Shown here: positions 5,805 through 12,543 of the stretch, piece by piece
Layout of the letters: each line of letters begins with the position of its first letter
Numbering within the stretch: the stretch's first letter is position 1
Assembly (NCBI GenBank): GCA_002387005.1
Contig: DGKN01000078.1
Location: 1-13,763, forward strand
Length of the DNA stretch: 13,763 nt
Source of the DNA: Propionibacteriaceae bacterium UBA4569
Lineage (GTDB): Bacteria > Actinomycetota > Actinomycetes > Propionibacteriales > Propionibacteriaceae
Reading direction: 5' to 3'
Notes under the pieces: model-generated
Database searches by the model: none
What the model was told of the DNA's origin: nothing
The model's input: the letters and a program-made list of their open reading frames with translations, nothing else
Position numbers and translations under genes: made by a program

Positions 5805-5819
5805 ATTGGTAGGACCAAT
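5805..5819. promoter_or_regulatory. LldR operator palindrome
   Basis: ATTGGT-AGG-ACCAAT is a perfect inverted repeat with 6-bp arms. Its core TGGTAGGACCA (5807-5817) matches TNGTNNNACNA, the consensus for FadR-group regulators including LldR. It sits over the predicted transcription start of lldP, so a bound repressor would block initiation. It is also about 105 bp upstream of lldR, where it could autoregulate. Confidence 0.8.
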
Positions 5820-5850
5820 GGGGCCCTATCCGGAACAATGGAGTCTCCGA

Positions 5851-7539
5851 ATGCAGCTTCTTGAGGCTTTCACCCCCTCGACCAACCCGCTGGGCCACGC
5901 CTGGGCCTCTGCCCTCGTTGCCGCCTTGCCCGTCATCGCCATGCTCGTCACGCTCGGCCTGCTGCGCTGGAAGGCCCATTGGGCCGGTGTGTTCAGCTGG
6001 GGCGTGGCGCTGCTCGTTGCCGTCGTGGCCTTCCACATGCCGGTGGGGCTGGCCCTGTCCACCAGCGTCCAGGGCTTCACGTACGGCGTCTTCCCGATCG
6101 TCTGGATCCTGCTCGCTGCGATCTGGATGTACCAGATCACCGTGATAAGTGGCCGCTTCGACGACCTGCGTCGCACCTTCTTCCTCATCAGCGACGACCC
6201 GCGCGTGCTGGGGATCCTGATCGCCTTCTGCTTCGGCGGCCTCCTGGAGGCCCTCGCCGGTTTCGGTGCTCCCGTTGCCATCGCGGCCGCCATGCTGATC
6301 GCCGTCGGCTTCTCCAAGCTGCGCGCCGCCGTGACCGCCCTGGTGGCCAACACGGTGCCGGTCGCCTTTGGCGCCGTTGGCCTGCCCGTGCTGATGGCGT
6401 CGCGCACCTCGGGCGTCGAACTCACCCAAGTCGCCAACGTGACCGCCCGCATCTGCGCGGTGCTGTGCCTGGTCGTCCCCTTCCTGCTCTTGGCCATCAT
6501 GGACGGCAAGAAGGGCGTCAAGGAGTGCTGGCCGTTCGGGCTGTTCGTCGGTTTCGTGTTCGGCCTCGTGAAGTGGTTCGTGGCCGGCACGGCCGTGTAC
6601 AGCCTGACCGAGGTCTTCGCGGCCATCATCTCGGTCGCGGCTGCCATGGCCTTCTTGAAGGTCTGGCACCCCAGCGGCGGCCGCGAGGCCGCCCAGCGTA
6701 TCGGCATCCCGATGGACCCCAGCGTCGAGACCGAGCCGGTCGCTGCTCAGCAGGCTGACACCACCGGTCTGAGCGCCGGGCGCATCTGGATGGCTCTTGT
6801 GCCCTACGTCCTGGTCGTGGTCATCTTCGGCATCGCCGCGGTCCCGGACGTGAAGACGGCCCTGGCCAGCGCGGACCAGAAGATCGCCTGGCCGCTGCTG
6901 AGCGGGCTCAACACAGCCGCCGGCACTCCCGCCGCCCATCGCGCCTACACGCTGCCGCTGCTCAGCCAGCCCGGCTTCCTGCTGGCAGTGGTCGCCATCG
7001 CCGTCGGCCTCATCTACAAGGTGGGCCTGGCCGAAATATTCCGCGAGCTCGGCCGCAACGCCAAGAAGATGCGCTTCTCGGTTCTGACCATCGGCATGGT
7101 CGTCGCCCTTGCCTACGTCATGGGCGACTCCGGCCAGACGCTGTCCCTGGGCATGTTCCTCGCCGGCGCCGGCGCGGTGTACCCCTTCCTCGCCCCGGTC
7201 CTTGGCTGGATCGGCACCTACGTCACCGGCTCCGACACCTCGGCCAACATCCTGTTCAGCAACCTGCAGTCCAGCGTCGGCACCCAGATCGGCGTCGGGT
7301 CGTCCGTTGGGGTCGACCCGATGCGAGCCCTGCTGGTCGGTTCAGGCGCGGCGGGCGGCGTCGTGGGCAAGATGATCTCGCCGCAGTCGCTCACCATCGC
7401 CGCGACAGCCATCGGCCTGGCGGGTGGGGAGAGCGTCATCCTGCGCAAGGTGCTCAAGTTCTCGCTGCTCCTGCTGGTGCTCATGTGCGTCATCGCCGGC
7501 CTCATGTCCACCCCCTTACTGTCCTGGATGCTCCCGTGA
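5851..7539 (+). CDS. lldP: L-lactate permease
   Basis: 562-residue lactate permease (LctP/LldP family), close to the 551 of E. coli LldP; a cytoplasmic-membrane symporter for lactate and related 2-hydroxy acids with 12-14 helices. Recognisable conserved stretches are FCFGGLLEALAGFGAPVAI, NTVPVAFGAVGLPVLM, IMDGKKGVKECWP, GWIGTYVTGSDTSANILF and VGKMISPQSLTIA. The last two are hallmarks of the family near the C-terminus. The ATG at 5851 is used because GGAG lies 7 nt upstream and the protein then starts like E. coli LldP (short N-terminus ending in NPLGHAWASAL). An in-frame TTG at 5806 lies in the operator. It is the first gene of the lldP-lutABC operon and is followed by lutA after 43 nt. Regulation is by the promoter and operator immediately upstream. 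Confidence 0.93.
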   Translation: MQLLEAFTPSTNPLGHAWASALVAALPVIAMLVTLGLLRWKAHWAGVFSWGVALLVAVVAFHMPVGLALSTSVQGFTYGVFPIVWILLAAIWMYQITVISGRFDDLRRTFFLISDDPRVLGILIAFCFGGLLEALAGFGAPVAIAAAMLIAVGFSKLRAAVTALVANTVPVAFGAVGLPVLMASRTSGVELTQVANVTARICAVLCLVVPFLLLAIMDGKKGVKECWPFGLFVGFVFGLVKWFVAGTAVYSLTEVFAAIISVAAAMAFLKVWHPSGGREAAQRIGIPMDPSVETEPVAAQQADTTGLSAGRIWMALVPYVLVVVIFGIAAVPDVKTALASADQKIAWPLLSGLNTAAGTPAAHRAYTLPLLSQPGFLLAVVAIAVGLIYKVGLAEIFRELGRNAKKMRFSVLTIGMVVALAYVMGDSGQTLSLGMFLAGAGAVYPFLAPVLGWIGTYVTGSDTSANILFSNLQSSVGTQIGVGSSVGVDPMRALLVGSGAAGGVVGKMISPQSLTIAATAIGLAGGESVILRKVLKFSLLLLVLMCVIAGLMSTPLLSWMLP

Positions 7540-7582
7540 GCATCTCCCTCTCCGCCACTCGCCACCAGGAGGTCCACCACCA

Positions 7583-8371
7583 ATGACCACTCAGAGCATC
7601 CTCGATGCCGTACCAGACGCCCTGCCCGGACGGGGGAAACGCGTCGCCTTGTTCATCACCTGCATCAACGATGTCATGTACCCCCAGACCGGTCGCGCGA
7701 CCGTGCAACTCCTCGAGCGCCTCGGCTGCACCGTCGAGTTCCCGCGTGAGCAGACCTGCTGCGGTCAGATGACCACCAACACCGGCTACTTCGATGAGTC
7801 CGTCCCGACCGTGCGCAGCTACGTGAAGGCGTTCAGCGACTACGATTACGTGGTCAGCCCGTCGGGTTCCTGCACCGCCGCCGTGCGCGACCAGCACCCC
7901 GTCATCGCCCAGCACAGCGGTGACCAGGGCCTGGTGCGCGAGGTCGAGGCGATCCATCAGCGAGTCTTCGACGTGCCGGAGTTCCTCGTCGACGTGCTGG
8001 GCGTCACCGATGTGGGTGCGTACTTCCCACACCTCGTGACCTACCACCCCTCCTGCCACGGCAAGCGCTTCCTCCGCCTGGGGGACAAGCCGCTGGACCT
8101 GCTCCGCAATGTGCGTGGCCTGACGCTGGCTGACCTCCCCGATGCCGACCAGTGCTGCGGCTTCGGAGGAACCTTCAGCGTCAAGAACCCCGACGTCAGC
8201 GCCGCCATGGCCAACGACAAGGCGCGGCACGTCCGCGAGACGGGGGCCGAGTACGTCGTCGCCGGCGACAACTCATGCCTCATGAACATCGGCGGCGTCC
8301 TCAGCCGTCAGAACTCGGGCGTCAAGCCCATCCACCTCGTCGAGATCCTGGCCCAAACGGAGGACGACTGA
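7583..8371 (+). CDS. lutA: Lactate utilization protein LutA, (Fe-S)-binding
   Basis: 262-residue subunit of the LutABC complex, which oxidises L-lactate to pyruvate in the cytoplasm. It consists of two cysteine-rich CCG domains (DUF224). Module 1 has C27, C59-C60-G61 and C97 (TCINDVMYP, TCCGQ, SGSCTA). Module 2 has C158, C191-C192-G193 and C232 (YHPSCHGKR, QCCGFGGTF, DNSCLMN). All ligand cysteines expected for a cluster-binding module are present, as in GlpC/HdrB relatives. The start is ATG 7583 after AGGAGGT. Longer in-frame extension would overlap lldP and lacks support. It lies 43 nt behind lldP and is followed directly by lutB (stop at 8371, lutB ATG at 8373). Confidence 0.93.
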   Translation: MTTQSILDAVPDALPGRGKRVALFITCINDVMYPQTGRATVQLLERLGCTVEFPREQTCCGQMTTNTGYFDESVPTVRSYVKAFSDYDYVVSPSGSCTAAVRDQHPVIAQHSGDQGLVREVEAIHQRVFDVPEFLVDVLGVTDVGAYFPHLVTYHPSCHGKRFLRLGDKPLDLLRNVRGLTLADLPDADQCCGFGGTFSVKNPDVSAAMANDKARHVRETGAEYVVAGDNSCLMNIGGVLSRQNSGVKPIHLVEILAQTEDD

Positions 8372-8372
8372 C

Positions 8373-9932
8373 ATGACGACGACCCACGAGAGCGAGCCGA
8401 CCAAGGCCCTGCGCCGCGTCACCGATGGCAACCATGGCGTGGCACGCCTCACCCCCGCGCCGAACACCCCCGGCACCTACCTGGGCATGCCCAAGTTCCC
8501 GAAGGCGGCCAAACAGGAACTGCAGCTCGAGGTGCAGCGCAAGAACATGCGCAACGCCACGACCACGATCCGCAACAAGCGGGCCCAGCGCGTGGCGGAG
8601 TCCCCCGACTGGGAAGACCTGCGTGACGCCGCCGAGACCATCAAGAACCGAGTTGGCCGGCACCTCGACGTCTACCTGGCACAGGCCGAGGAGAACCTCA
8701 CCAAGCACGGAGTACACGTGCACTGGGCTCGGGACGCGGCCGAGGCCAACGAGATCGTCGCACAGGTCGCCCGCGCGAAGGGCGTGGACGAGGTCGTCAA
8801 GATCAAGTCGATCACCACCCAGGAGACCGACCTCAACGAGTACCTGGAAGAACAAGGGATCGCGGCATGGGAGACCGACCTGGCGGAGCTCATCGTGCAG
8901 CTAGGACACGACCGTCCCTCCCACATCGTCGTGCCGGCGATCCACCGCAACCGCGCCGAAGTCCGCGAGATCTTCAAGCGCGAGATGGGCCGCTACGGCC
9001 GTCCCGCACCCGAGGGCATCTCGTCAAACCCGCCTGAGTTGGCCGACGCAGCCCGGATGCACCTGCGCGAGAAGTTCCTCCGCGCGAAGGTGGCGGTCTC
9101 CGGCGGCAACTTCGTCATCGCCGACACTGGGTCGCTGGTGATCGTCGAGTCCGAAGGCAACGGCCGCATGTGCCTGACCCTGCCCGAGACGCTCATCTCG
9201 ATGGTCGGCATCGAGAAGGTCCTGCCGACCTTCGACGACCTGGAGGTCTTCCTCAAGCTGCTGCCCCGCTCGGCCACCGGCGAGCGCATGAACCCGTACA
9301 ACTCGGTCTGGAGCGGTGTGACGCCCGGCGACGGCCCCCAGGAGCAGCACGTCATCTTCCTCGACAACGGCCGAACCGACGTGCTTGCCGACACCCTCGG
9401 ACGCGAAGTGCTGCGCTGCATCCGCTGCGCCAGTTGCCTCAACATCTGCCCCGTCTACGAGCGCACCGGTGGCCACGCCTACGGCTCGGTCTACCCGGGC
9501 CCCATCGGCGCCGCCCTCAACCCCCAACTGCGCGGCGTCGAGAACGACGTCGACCGAGGCCTGCCCTATGCATGCTCGCTGTGCGGCGCCTGCAACGATG
9601 TCTGCCCCGTGAAGATCCCCTTCACCGACATCCTCATCCACCTGCGCAACCGCGTCGTCGACGCCGAGAAGAGCGACCGGATCCCTCGTGACATGGAAGT
9701 CGCGACAGAGATGGCGATGATGAAGACAGCGGCGTGGGTGTTCGGCGACGCCAAGCGCTTCGAGGCCCTCCAGAAGGGGTCATCGGTGGCCGGACGGGCA
9801 CTGCGTGGCCGCACCGTCGGGCCCGTCCCAGCCCCCGTCGCTGACCGGTGGCTGCGTTACCGCGACGTGAACGACGTTCCCGCCCAGAGCTTCCGCCAGT
9901 GGTGGGACAAGAACCGTAAGGAGGGCAAGTGA
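8373..9932 (+). CDS. lutB: Lactate utilization protein LutB, LUD and 4Fe-4S domains
   Basis: 519-residue iron-sulfur subunit of the lactate oxidation complex. The N-terminal LUD (DUF162) domain spans roughly residues 60-310. Two 4Fe-4S motifs follow: C349-C352-C355-C359-P and C401-C404-C407-C411-P. The C-terminal LutB tail ends with SFRQWWDKNR, typical of the family. It is about 40 residues longer than E. coli YkgF or Bacillus LutB, mainly through an N-terminal extension. That extension is retained because GGAGG precedes the ATG at 8373 and no site precedes the internal ATG 8487. One base separates it from lutA, and its TGA shares the A with the lutC ATG. Electrons are presumed to pass through its clusters, but the acceptor is not known from sequence. 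Confidence 0.93.
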   Translation: MTTTHESEPTKALRRVTDGNHGVARLTPAPNTPGTYLGMPKFPKAAKQELQLEVQRKNMRNATTTIRNKRAQRVAESPDWEDLRDAAETIKNRVGRHLDVYLAQAEENLTKHGVHVHWARDAAEANEIVAQVARAKGVDEVVKIKSITTQETDLNEYLEEQGIAAWETDLAELIVQLGHDRPSHIVVPAIHRNRAEVREIFKREMGRYGRPAPEGISSNPPELADAARMHLREKFLRAKVAVSGGNFVIADTGSLVIVESEGNGRMCLTLPETLISMVGIEKVLPTFDDLEVFLKLLPRSATGERMNPYNSVWSGVTPGDGPQEQHVIFLDNGRTDVLADTLGREVLRCIRCASCLNICPVYERTGGHAYGSVYPGPIGAALNPQLRGVENDVDRGLPYACSLCGACNDVCPVKIPFTDILIHLRNRVVDAEKSDRIPRDMEVATEMAMMKTAAWVFGDAKRFEALQKGSSVAGRALRGRTVGPVPAPVADRWLRYRDVNDVPAQSFRQWWDKNRKEGK

Positions 9933-10609
9933 TGAAGATCGCCACCGATGAGGCCGCCCGCGCCCAGATCATGGAGCGCATCCGTAGCGGAACCACCGAC
10001 ATCATCGACAAGGACCCCGTCACCGACGTGCCGATCACCTGGACCTATGGGACAGGTCTGGAGATGGATGATGTGGTGGGAACCTTCGTGGCCAAGGTGC
10101 TGGATTATCAGGCCGAAGTCGTGCAGGTGACCCCACCCGAGGTTCCCGCCGCAATCGTGGACGGTCTGGCCGCCACTGGCGCCAGCAATTCAGTCGTTGT
10201 GCCGCCCGGTCTGGACAAGACCTGGCTGGACGCCATCCGTGCTTCTGGCCTGTCGGTCCTCGTCGACTCCGCGGAGGTGGGCCATGACGTGCTGAACCAG
10301 ACCGATGCCGTCGTGACCGCCGCGAGCTCGGCGATCGCCGACACGGGCACGATCCTGTTGACCCACGGACCGGCCGAGGGTCGGCGTGCGATCAGCCTGG
10401 TGCCCGACCGGCATGTCTGCGTCGTACGGACCAGCCAGGTGGTTTCCGACCTGCCGGAGGCGATCCGTGCCGTCAAGCAGTCGGTAGTCGATGGCAAGCC
10501 GCTCACCATGATCTCGGGCGGGTCGGCCACCAGTGATATCGAGCTGAGCCGGGTGGATGGCGTACACGGCCCTCGACGGTTGCACGTCATCGTGGTTGAC
10601 GACGCCTGA
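9932..10609 (+). CDS. lutC: Lactate utilization protein LutC
   Basis: 225-residue LUD-domain (DUF162) protein, third subunit of the LutABC L-lactate oxidation complex. The C-terminal signature ISGGSATSDIELSRVDGVHG followed by RRLHVIVVDD is the conserved end of LutC/YkgG. The SSAIADTGTILLTHGPAEGR segment (about residues 130-150) is the typical core. It lacks cysteine clusters, as expected. The start is ATG 9932, overlapping the lutB TGA by one base (TGATG) with AAGGAGGG 7 nt upstream; the GTG at 9929 is one codon earlier and unlikely. It is the last gene of the operon, followed by a hairpin at 10777-10807. Confidence 0.93.
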   Translation: MKIATDEAARAQIMERIRSGTTDIIDKDPVTDVPITWTYGTGLEMDDVVGTFVAKVLDYQAEVVQVTPPEVPAAIVDGLAATGASNSVVVPPGLDKTWLDAIRASGLSVLVDSAEVGHDVLNQTDAVVTAASSAIADTGTILLTHGPAEGRRAISLVPDRHVCVVRTSQVVSDLPEAIRAVKQSVVDGKPLTMISGGSATSDIELSRVDGVHGPRRLHVIVVDDA

Positions 10610-10624
10610 CCGGCCCGCACTACA

Positions 10625-10638
10625 GCCCGCCTCCGGGC
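10625..10638 (+). terminator. Weak hairpin just after lutC
   Basis: GCCCG-CCTC-CGGGC gives a 5-bp GC stem 16 nt past the lutC stop, with no T-tract. It may slow or stop transcription, but the stronger hairpin at 10777-10807 is a better operon terminator candidate. Confidence 0.25.
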
Positions 10639-10776
10639 CTGCCCGAAGGACTTTCATCGCTTTGCGGATCAGTCACCACCTGGTTCCGTCAGGTGCAGTT
10701 GGCGCACGAGTCCCTTGATCGGGGGCGGACAACCCGCCGCCTGGGCAGAGAGAGCGGCTGGTCATCGTCGGCGGCG

Positions 10777-10807
10777 GCTCCACCGGGTAGGAGAACCCGG
10801 CTGGAGC
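10777..10807 (+). terminator. Strong hairpin downstream of lutC
   Basis: GCTCCACCGGGT (10777-10788) pairs with ACCCGG-C-TGGAGC (10795-10807), 12 bp with one bulged C and a 6-nt loop. It is 167 nt past lutC and is the likely end of the lldP-lutABC transcript. There is no U-tract after it. It also lies where the upstream part of the LysM remnant would be. Confidence 0.45.
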
Positions 10808-10913
10808 GCTGCTGCGGTGACGGCCGATGCCAGACCGGCTCAAACAGCTGGACAACATCAAGAACCCCGACCTGATCCACCCGGGTGAGGTCTTCAAGAT
10901 TCCGCACAAGTGA
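10808..10913 (+). pseudogene. Remnant of a LysM-domain protein
   Basis: The frame from ATG 10827 to the stop at 10913 reads RLKQLDNIKNPDLIHPGEVF plus KIPHK. This is the C-terminal half of a LysM peptidoglycan-binding repeat (compare the usual NPDLIYPGQVLRIP ending). In-frame TGA at 10818 blocks it upstream. In the neighbouring +1 frame, just before 10827, the sequence reads CCGDGR, as expected for the 'YGDG' part of LysM. A frameshift therefore seems to have split one LysM domain. The rest of the parent gene is absent and no ribosome site is present. The likely origin is a decayed cell-wall or BON/LysM protein. Confidence 0.55.
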
Positions 10914-10934
10914 TCTAGAGCGAGCTTGACCCCT

Positions 10935-10962
10935 AAGTCCCCGGCCAGTCGGCCGGGGACTT
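10935..10962. terminator. Perfect 12-bp stem terminator
   Basis: AAGTCCCCGGCC (10935-10946), loop AGTC, then GGCCGGGGACTT (10951-10962), all paired. It follows the LysM remnant stop by 21 nt, so it was probably that gene's terminator. It now separates the lut operon from the gene at 11035. The trailing sequence is only mildly T-rich (TTCGCTTCCTGTT). Confidence 0.75.
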
Positions 10963-11010
10963 CGCTTCCTGTTGATCCGCTGGGGCATTGTCGATCTGCG
11001 GGCGTGGGCG

Positions 11011-11024
11011 TGTCAGGAGTGACA
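11011..11024 (+). promoter_or_regulatory. Small inverted repeat holding a GGAG
   Basis: TGTCA-GGAG-TGACA places a Shine-Dalgarno-like GGAG in a 5-bp hairpin loop upstream of ATG 11035. The spacing of 15 nt is too long for a standard site, so its role in translation is doubtful. Confidence 0.2.
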
Positions 11025-11034
11025 ACCTCGCTGC

Positions 11035-11670
11035 ATGCACTCGATCGCAGAACTTCGTGACACGTCGCGGGCGAAGATGGCCGCCTACACCGATCCGTCA
11101 GGGCTCTTTTCCTTCGCGACTTACGACACGTCGCCGACCAATCACAGCGATCGTCTTCGCCCAGAAGACATCCTGGCCGCGAACCTGTTGAGCCTCCGGC
11201 TGAGCTGGCGAGAAGTCATTCCCCTGTTTGCTGAGGGTGACGGCGCCCCCCAGCGGCTGCGCACGCTGCTGGACGCGGCCATGGTCTCGGCGCGATCGAT
11301 TGATCGTCCCTTTGAGGCGTTCAAGTCTCTGGCTGCTCTGGATGCCGCGCTTGTGCCCTTGGCGGCTGCCAATGCAGCGACGGCTGACGTTGCTGGTTGG
11401 ACAGCGGTCACCGTTTCCAAGGTCCTTCATCGTCATGCGCCCAACATCGTGCCCATCGTCGATTCGCGGGTGCTCGGGTTCTACGGGCTCCGGCGTCCCG
11501 GCCAGGCCAAGGACTTGCGCCATCGCTTGTGGCAGGACATTCAAAGCAATCAAGCCTGGCTGGGCGACCTGGCCGCCGACTACAGGACTCCGGACGGACG
11601 ACCGCTCAGTGTTCTGCGTCTGGTCGACATCTTGATCTGGACCCCAGAGCCAAGCACCACCCTGGGCTAG
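11035..11670 (+). CDS. Hypothetical protein, DUF6308-like
   Basis: 211-residue soluble protein with no signal peptide or membrane segment. The stretch KVLHRHAPNIVPIVDSRVLG (residues about 129-148) resembles the '(L/V)L.R..P..(V/I)P(V/I).D..V' pattern I associate with actinobacterial DUF6308 proteins, whose function is unknown. The N-terminus carries SLRLSWREVIPLF. Codon use is consistent with a real gene. The start is ATG 11035, though only a distant AGGAG (15 nt) supports it; ATG 11077 is an alternative. It is convergent with the lipoprotein hydrolase, and the two stops share the tetranucleotide CTAG at 11667-11670. The family assignment is tentative. Confidence 0.6.
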   Translation: MHSIAELRDTSRAKMAAYTDPSGLFSFATYDTSPTNHSDRLRPEDILAANLLSLRLSWREVIPLFAEGDGAPQRLRTLLDAAMVSARSIDRPFEAFKSLAALDAALVPLAAANAATADVAGWTAVTVSKVLHRHAPNIVPIVDSRVLGFYGLRRPGQAKDLRHRLWQDIQSNQAWLGDLAADYRTPDGRPLSVLRLVDILIWTPEPSTTLG

Positions 11671-12542
11671 GCCAACAGCAACCCGGCTGCAGCCCTCGAC
11701 ATGGCCACGTAGTCGTGACCTGCGTCCGGGACGACGTCCAATGACCATGCCAGGGACACATCCGCGTCGCTGGCAGCCGAGCGTCCGGCGTTGTAGAAGC
11801 TGAAACCGCGCTCGATCCTCGTATCGCCCTGGGCATTGGCCCCATCGTCTGAACGCAGGTTCTCGTTCTCGACGTCCTGGCCGCCGAGCAACAGGAGCAG
11901 GTCGCGGGCCAGGAACTTGTTCAGGTCCACCTCCGGTCCGCCGCCCAGACCGTAGGGGAACTCGACCGACTCGTCCGGCATCGTGTACCAACCCGCGTTG
12001 GCCGCGGCCGCGCGCCGCAACCGTGCGTCCGTCATGTACAGCGCGAACCGGTGCGTGAACTGCGCCCCGGCCGAGTGGCCGAACATGTCGTAGACATCCT
12101 GCGTGGACGAGGTTTCCCGCAGCCAGGCGTCGAAGACCGTCTCGATGGACGTGAACGCCCACTGCGAACGGGGCCGCTCGTCGCCGTCGCCTGCCTGCAT
12201 GCCGCCCAGGTTGTACTCCTCGGCGCCGGGGTAGGCGTCGTTGCTGAACTCAGGCGCCAGCACCACGACATCGTGACCTTCCACCAGCGGCGCCCACGCG
12301 TCGCGGTAGTCGGACGCATTTCGGTTCGTCCCGTGCATCACGAACAAGACGCGTGACCTGGCAACCTCGTCACTGCCTGCCGCCCAGTGGACACGCAGGT
12401 CAGGGCGTCCGTCCAGCGGAACGCTCCAATTGCCGACCCCTTGCCCGAACCGGGACGAGGGCATGGACGTCGTCGCGGACCTTTGACAAGCAGCCAACAC
12501 GACCGCTCCAACCCCGACCTGCAGTGCCTGCCGCCGACGCAA
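11667..12542 (-). CDS. Lipoprotein alpha/beta hydrolase (esterase-like)
   Basis: 291-residue secreted lipoprotein. The N-terminus MRRRQALQVGVGAVVLAACQ is a lipoprotein signal peptide with lipobox LAAC (cleavage before C19), so the mature enzyme is membrane-anchored outside the cell. The rest is an alpha/beta hydrolase: oxyanion region VMHGTNRN (68-75), nucleophile elbow GHSAG with S157, and probable catalytic His in DAGHDY (H276). The substrate is unknown; it could be an esterase or depolymerase. The start must be TTG at 12540-12542: no other start preserves the signal peptide. It begins one base after the TGA of the CapA-like gene (12544-12546), so it is probably translated by coupling, since only a weak GGTGG precedes it. 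Confidence 0.8.
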   Translation of the reverse strand: MRRRQALQVGVGAVVLAACQRSATTSMPSSRFGQGVGNWSVPLDGRPDLRVHWAAGSDEVARSRVLFVMHGTNRNASDYRDAWAPLVEGHDVVVLAPEFSNDAYPGAEEYNLGGMQAGDGDERPRSQWAFTSIETVFDAWLRETSSTQDVYDMFGHSAGAQFTHRFALYMTDARLRRAAAANAGWYTMPDESVEFPYGLGGGPEVDLNKFLARDLLLLLGGQDVENENLRSDDGANAQGDTRIERGFSFYNAGRSAASDADVSLAWSLDVVPDAGHDYVAMSRAAAGLLLA

Positions 12543-12543
12543 C

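Noticed and set aside
5806..5850. Longer lldP start at TTG 5806
   Set aside because: It lies inside the operator palindrome and near the transcription start. ATG 5851 has a GGAG at good spacing and matches family length.
5506..6939. Minus-strand frame of 477 codons opposite lldP
   Set aside because: Asp/Gly/His/Gln-rich low-complexity shadow of the lactate permease gene, which has unmistakable family motifs on the plus strand.
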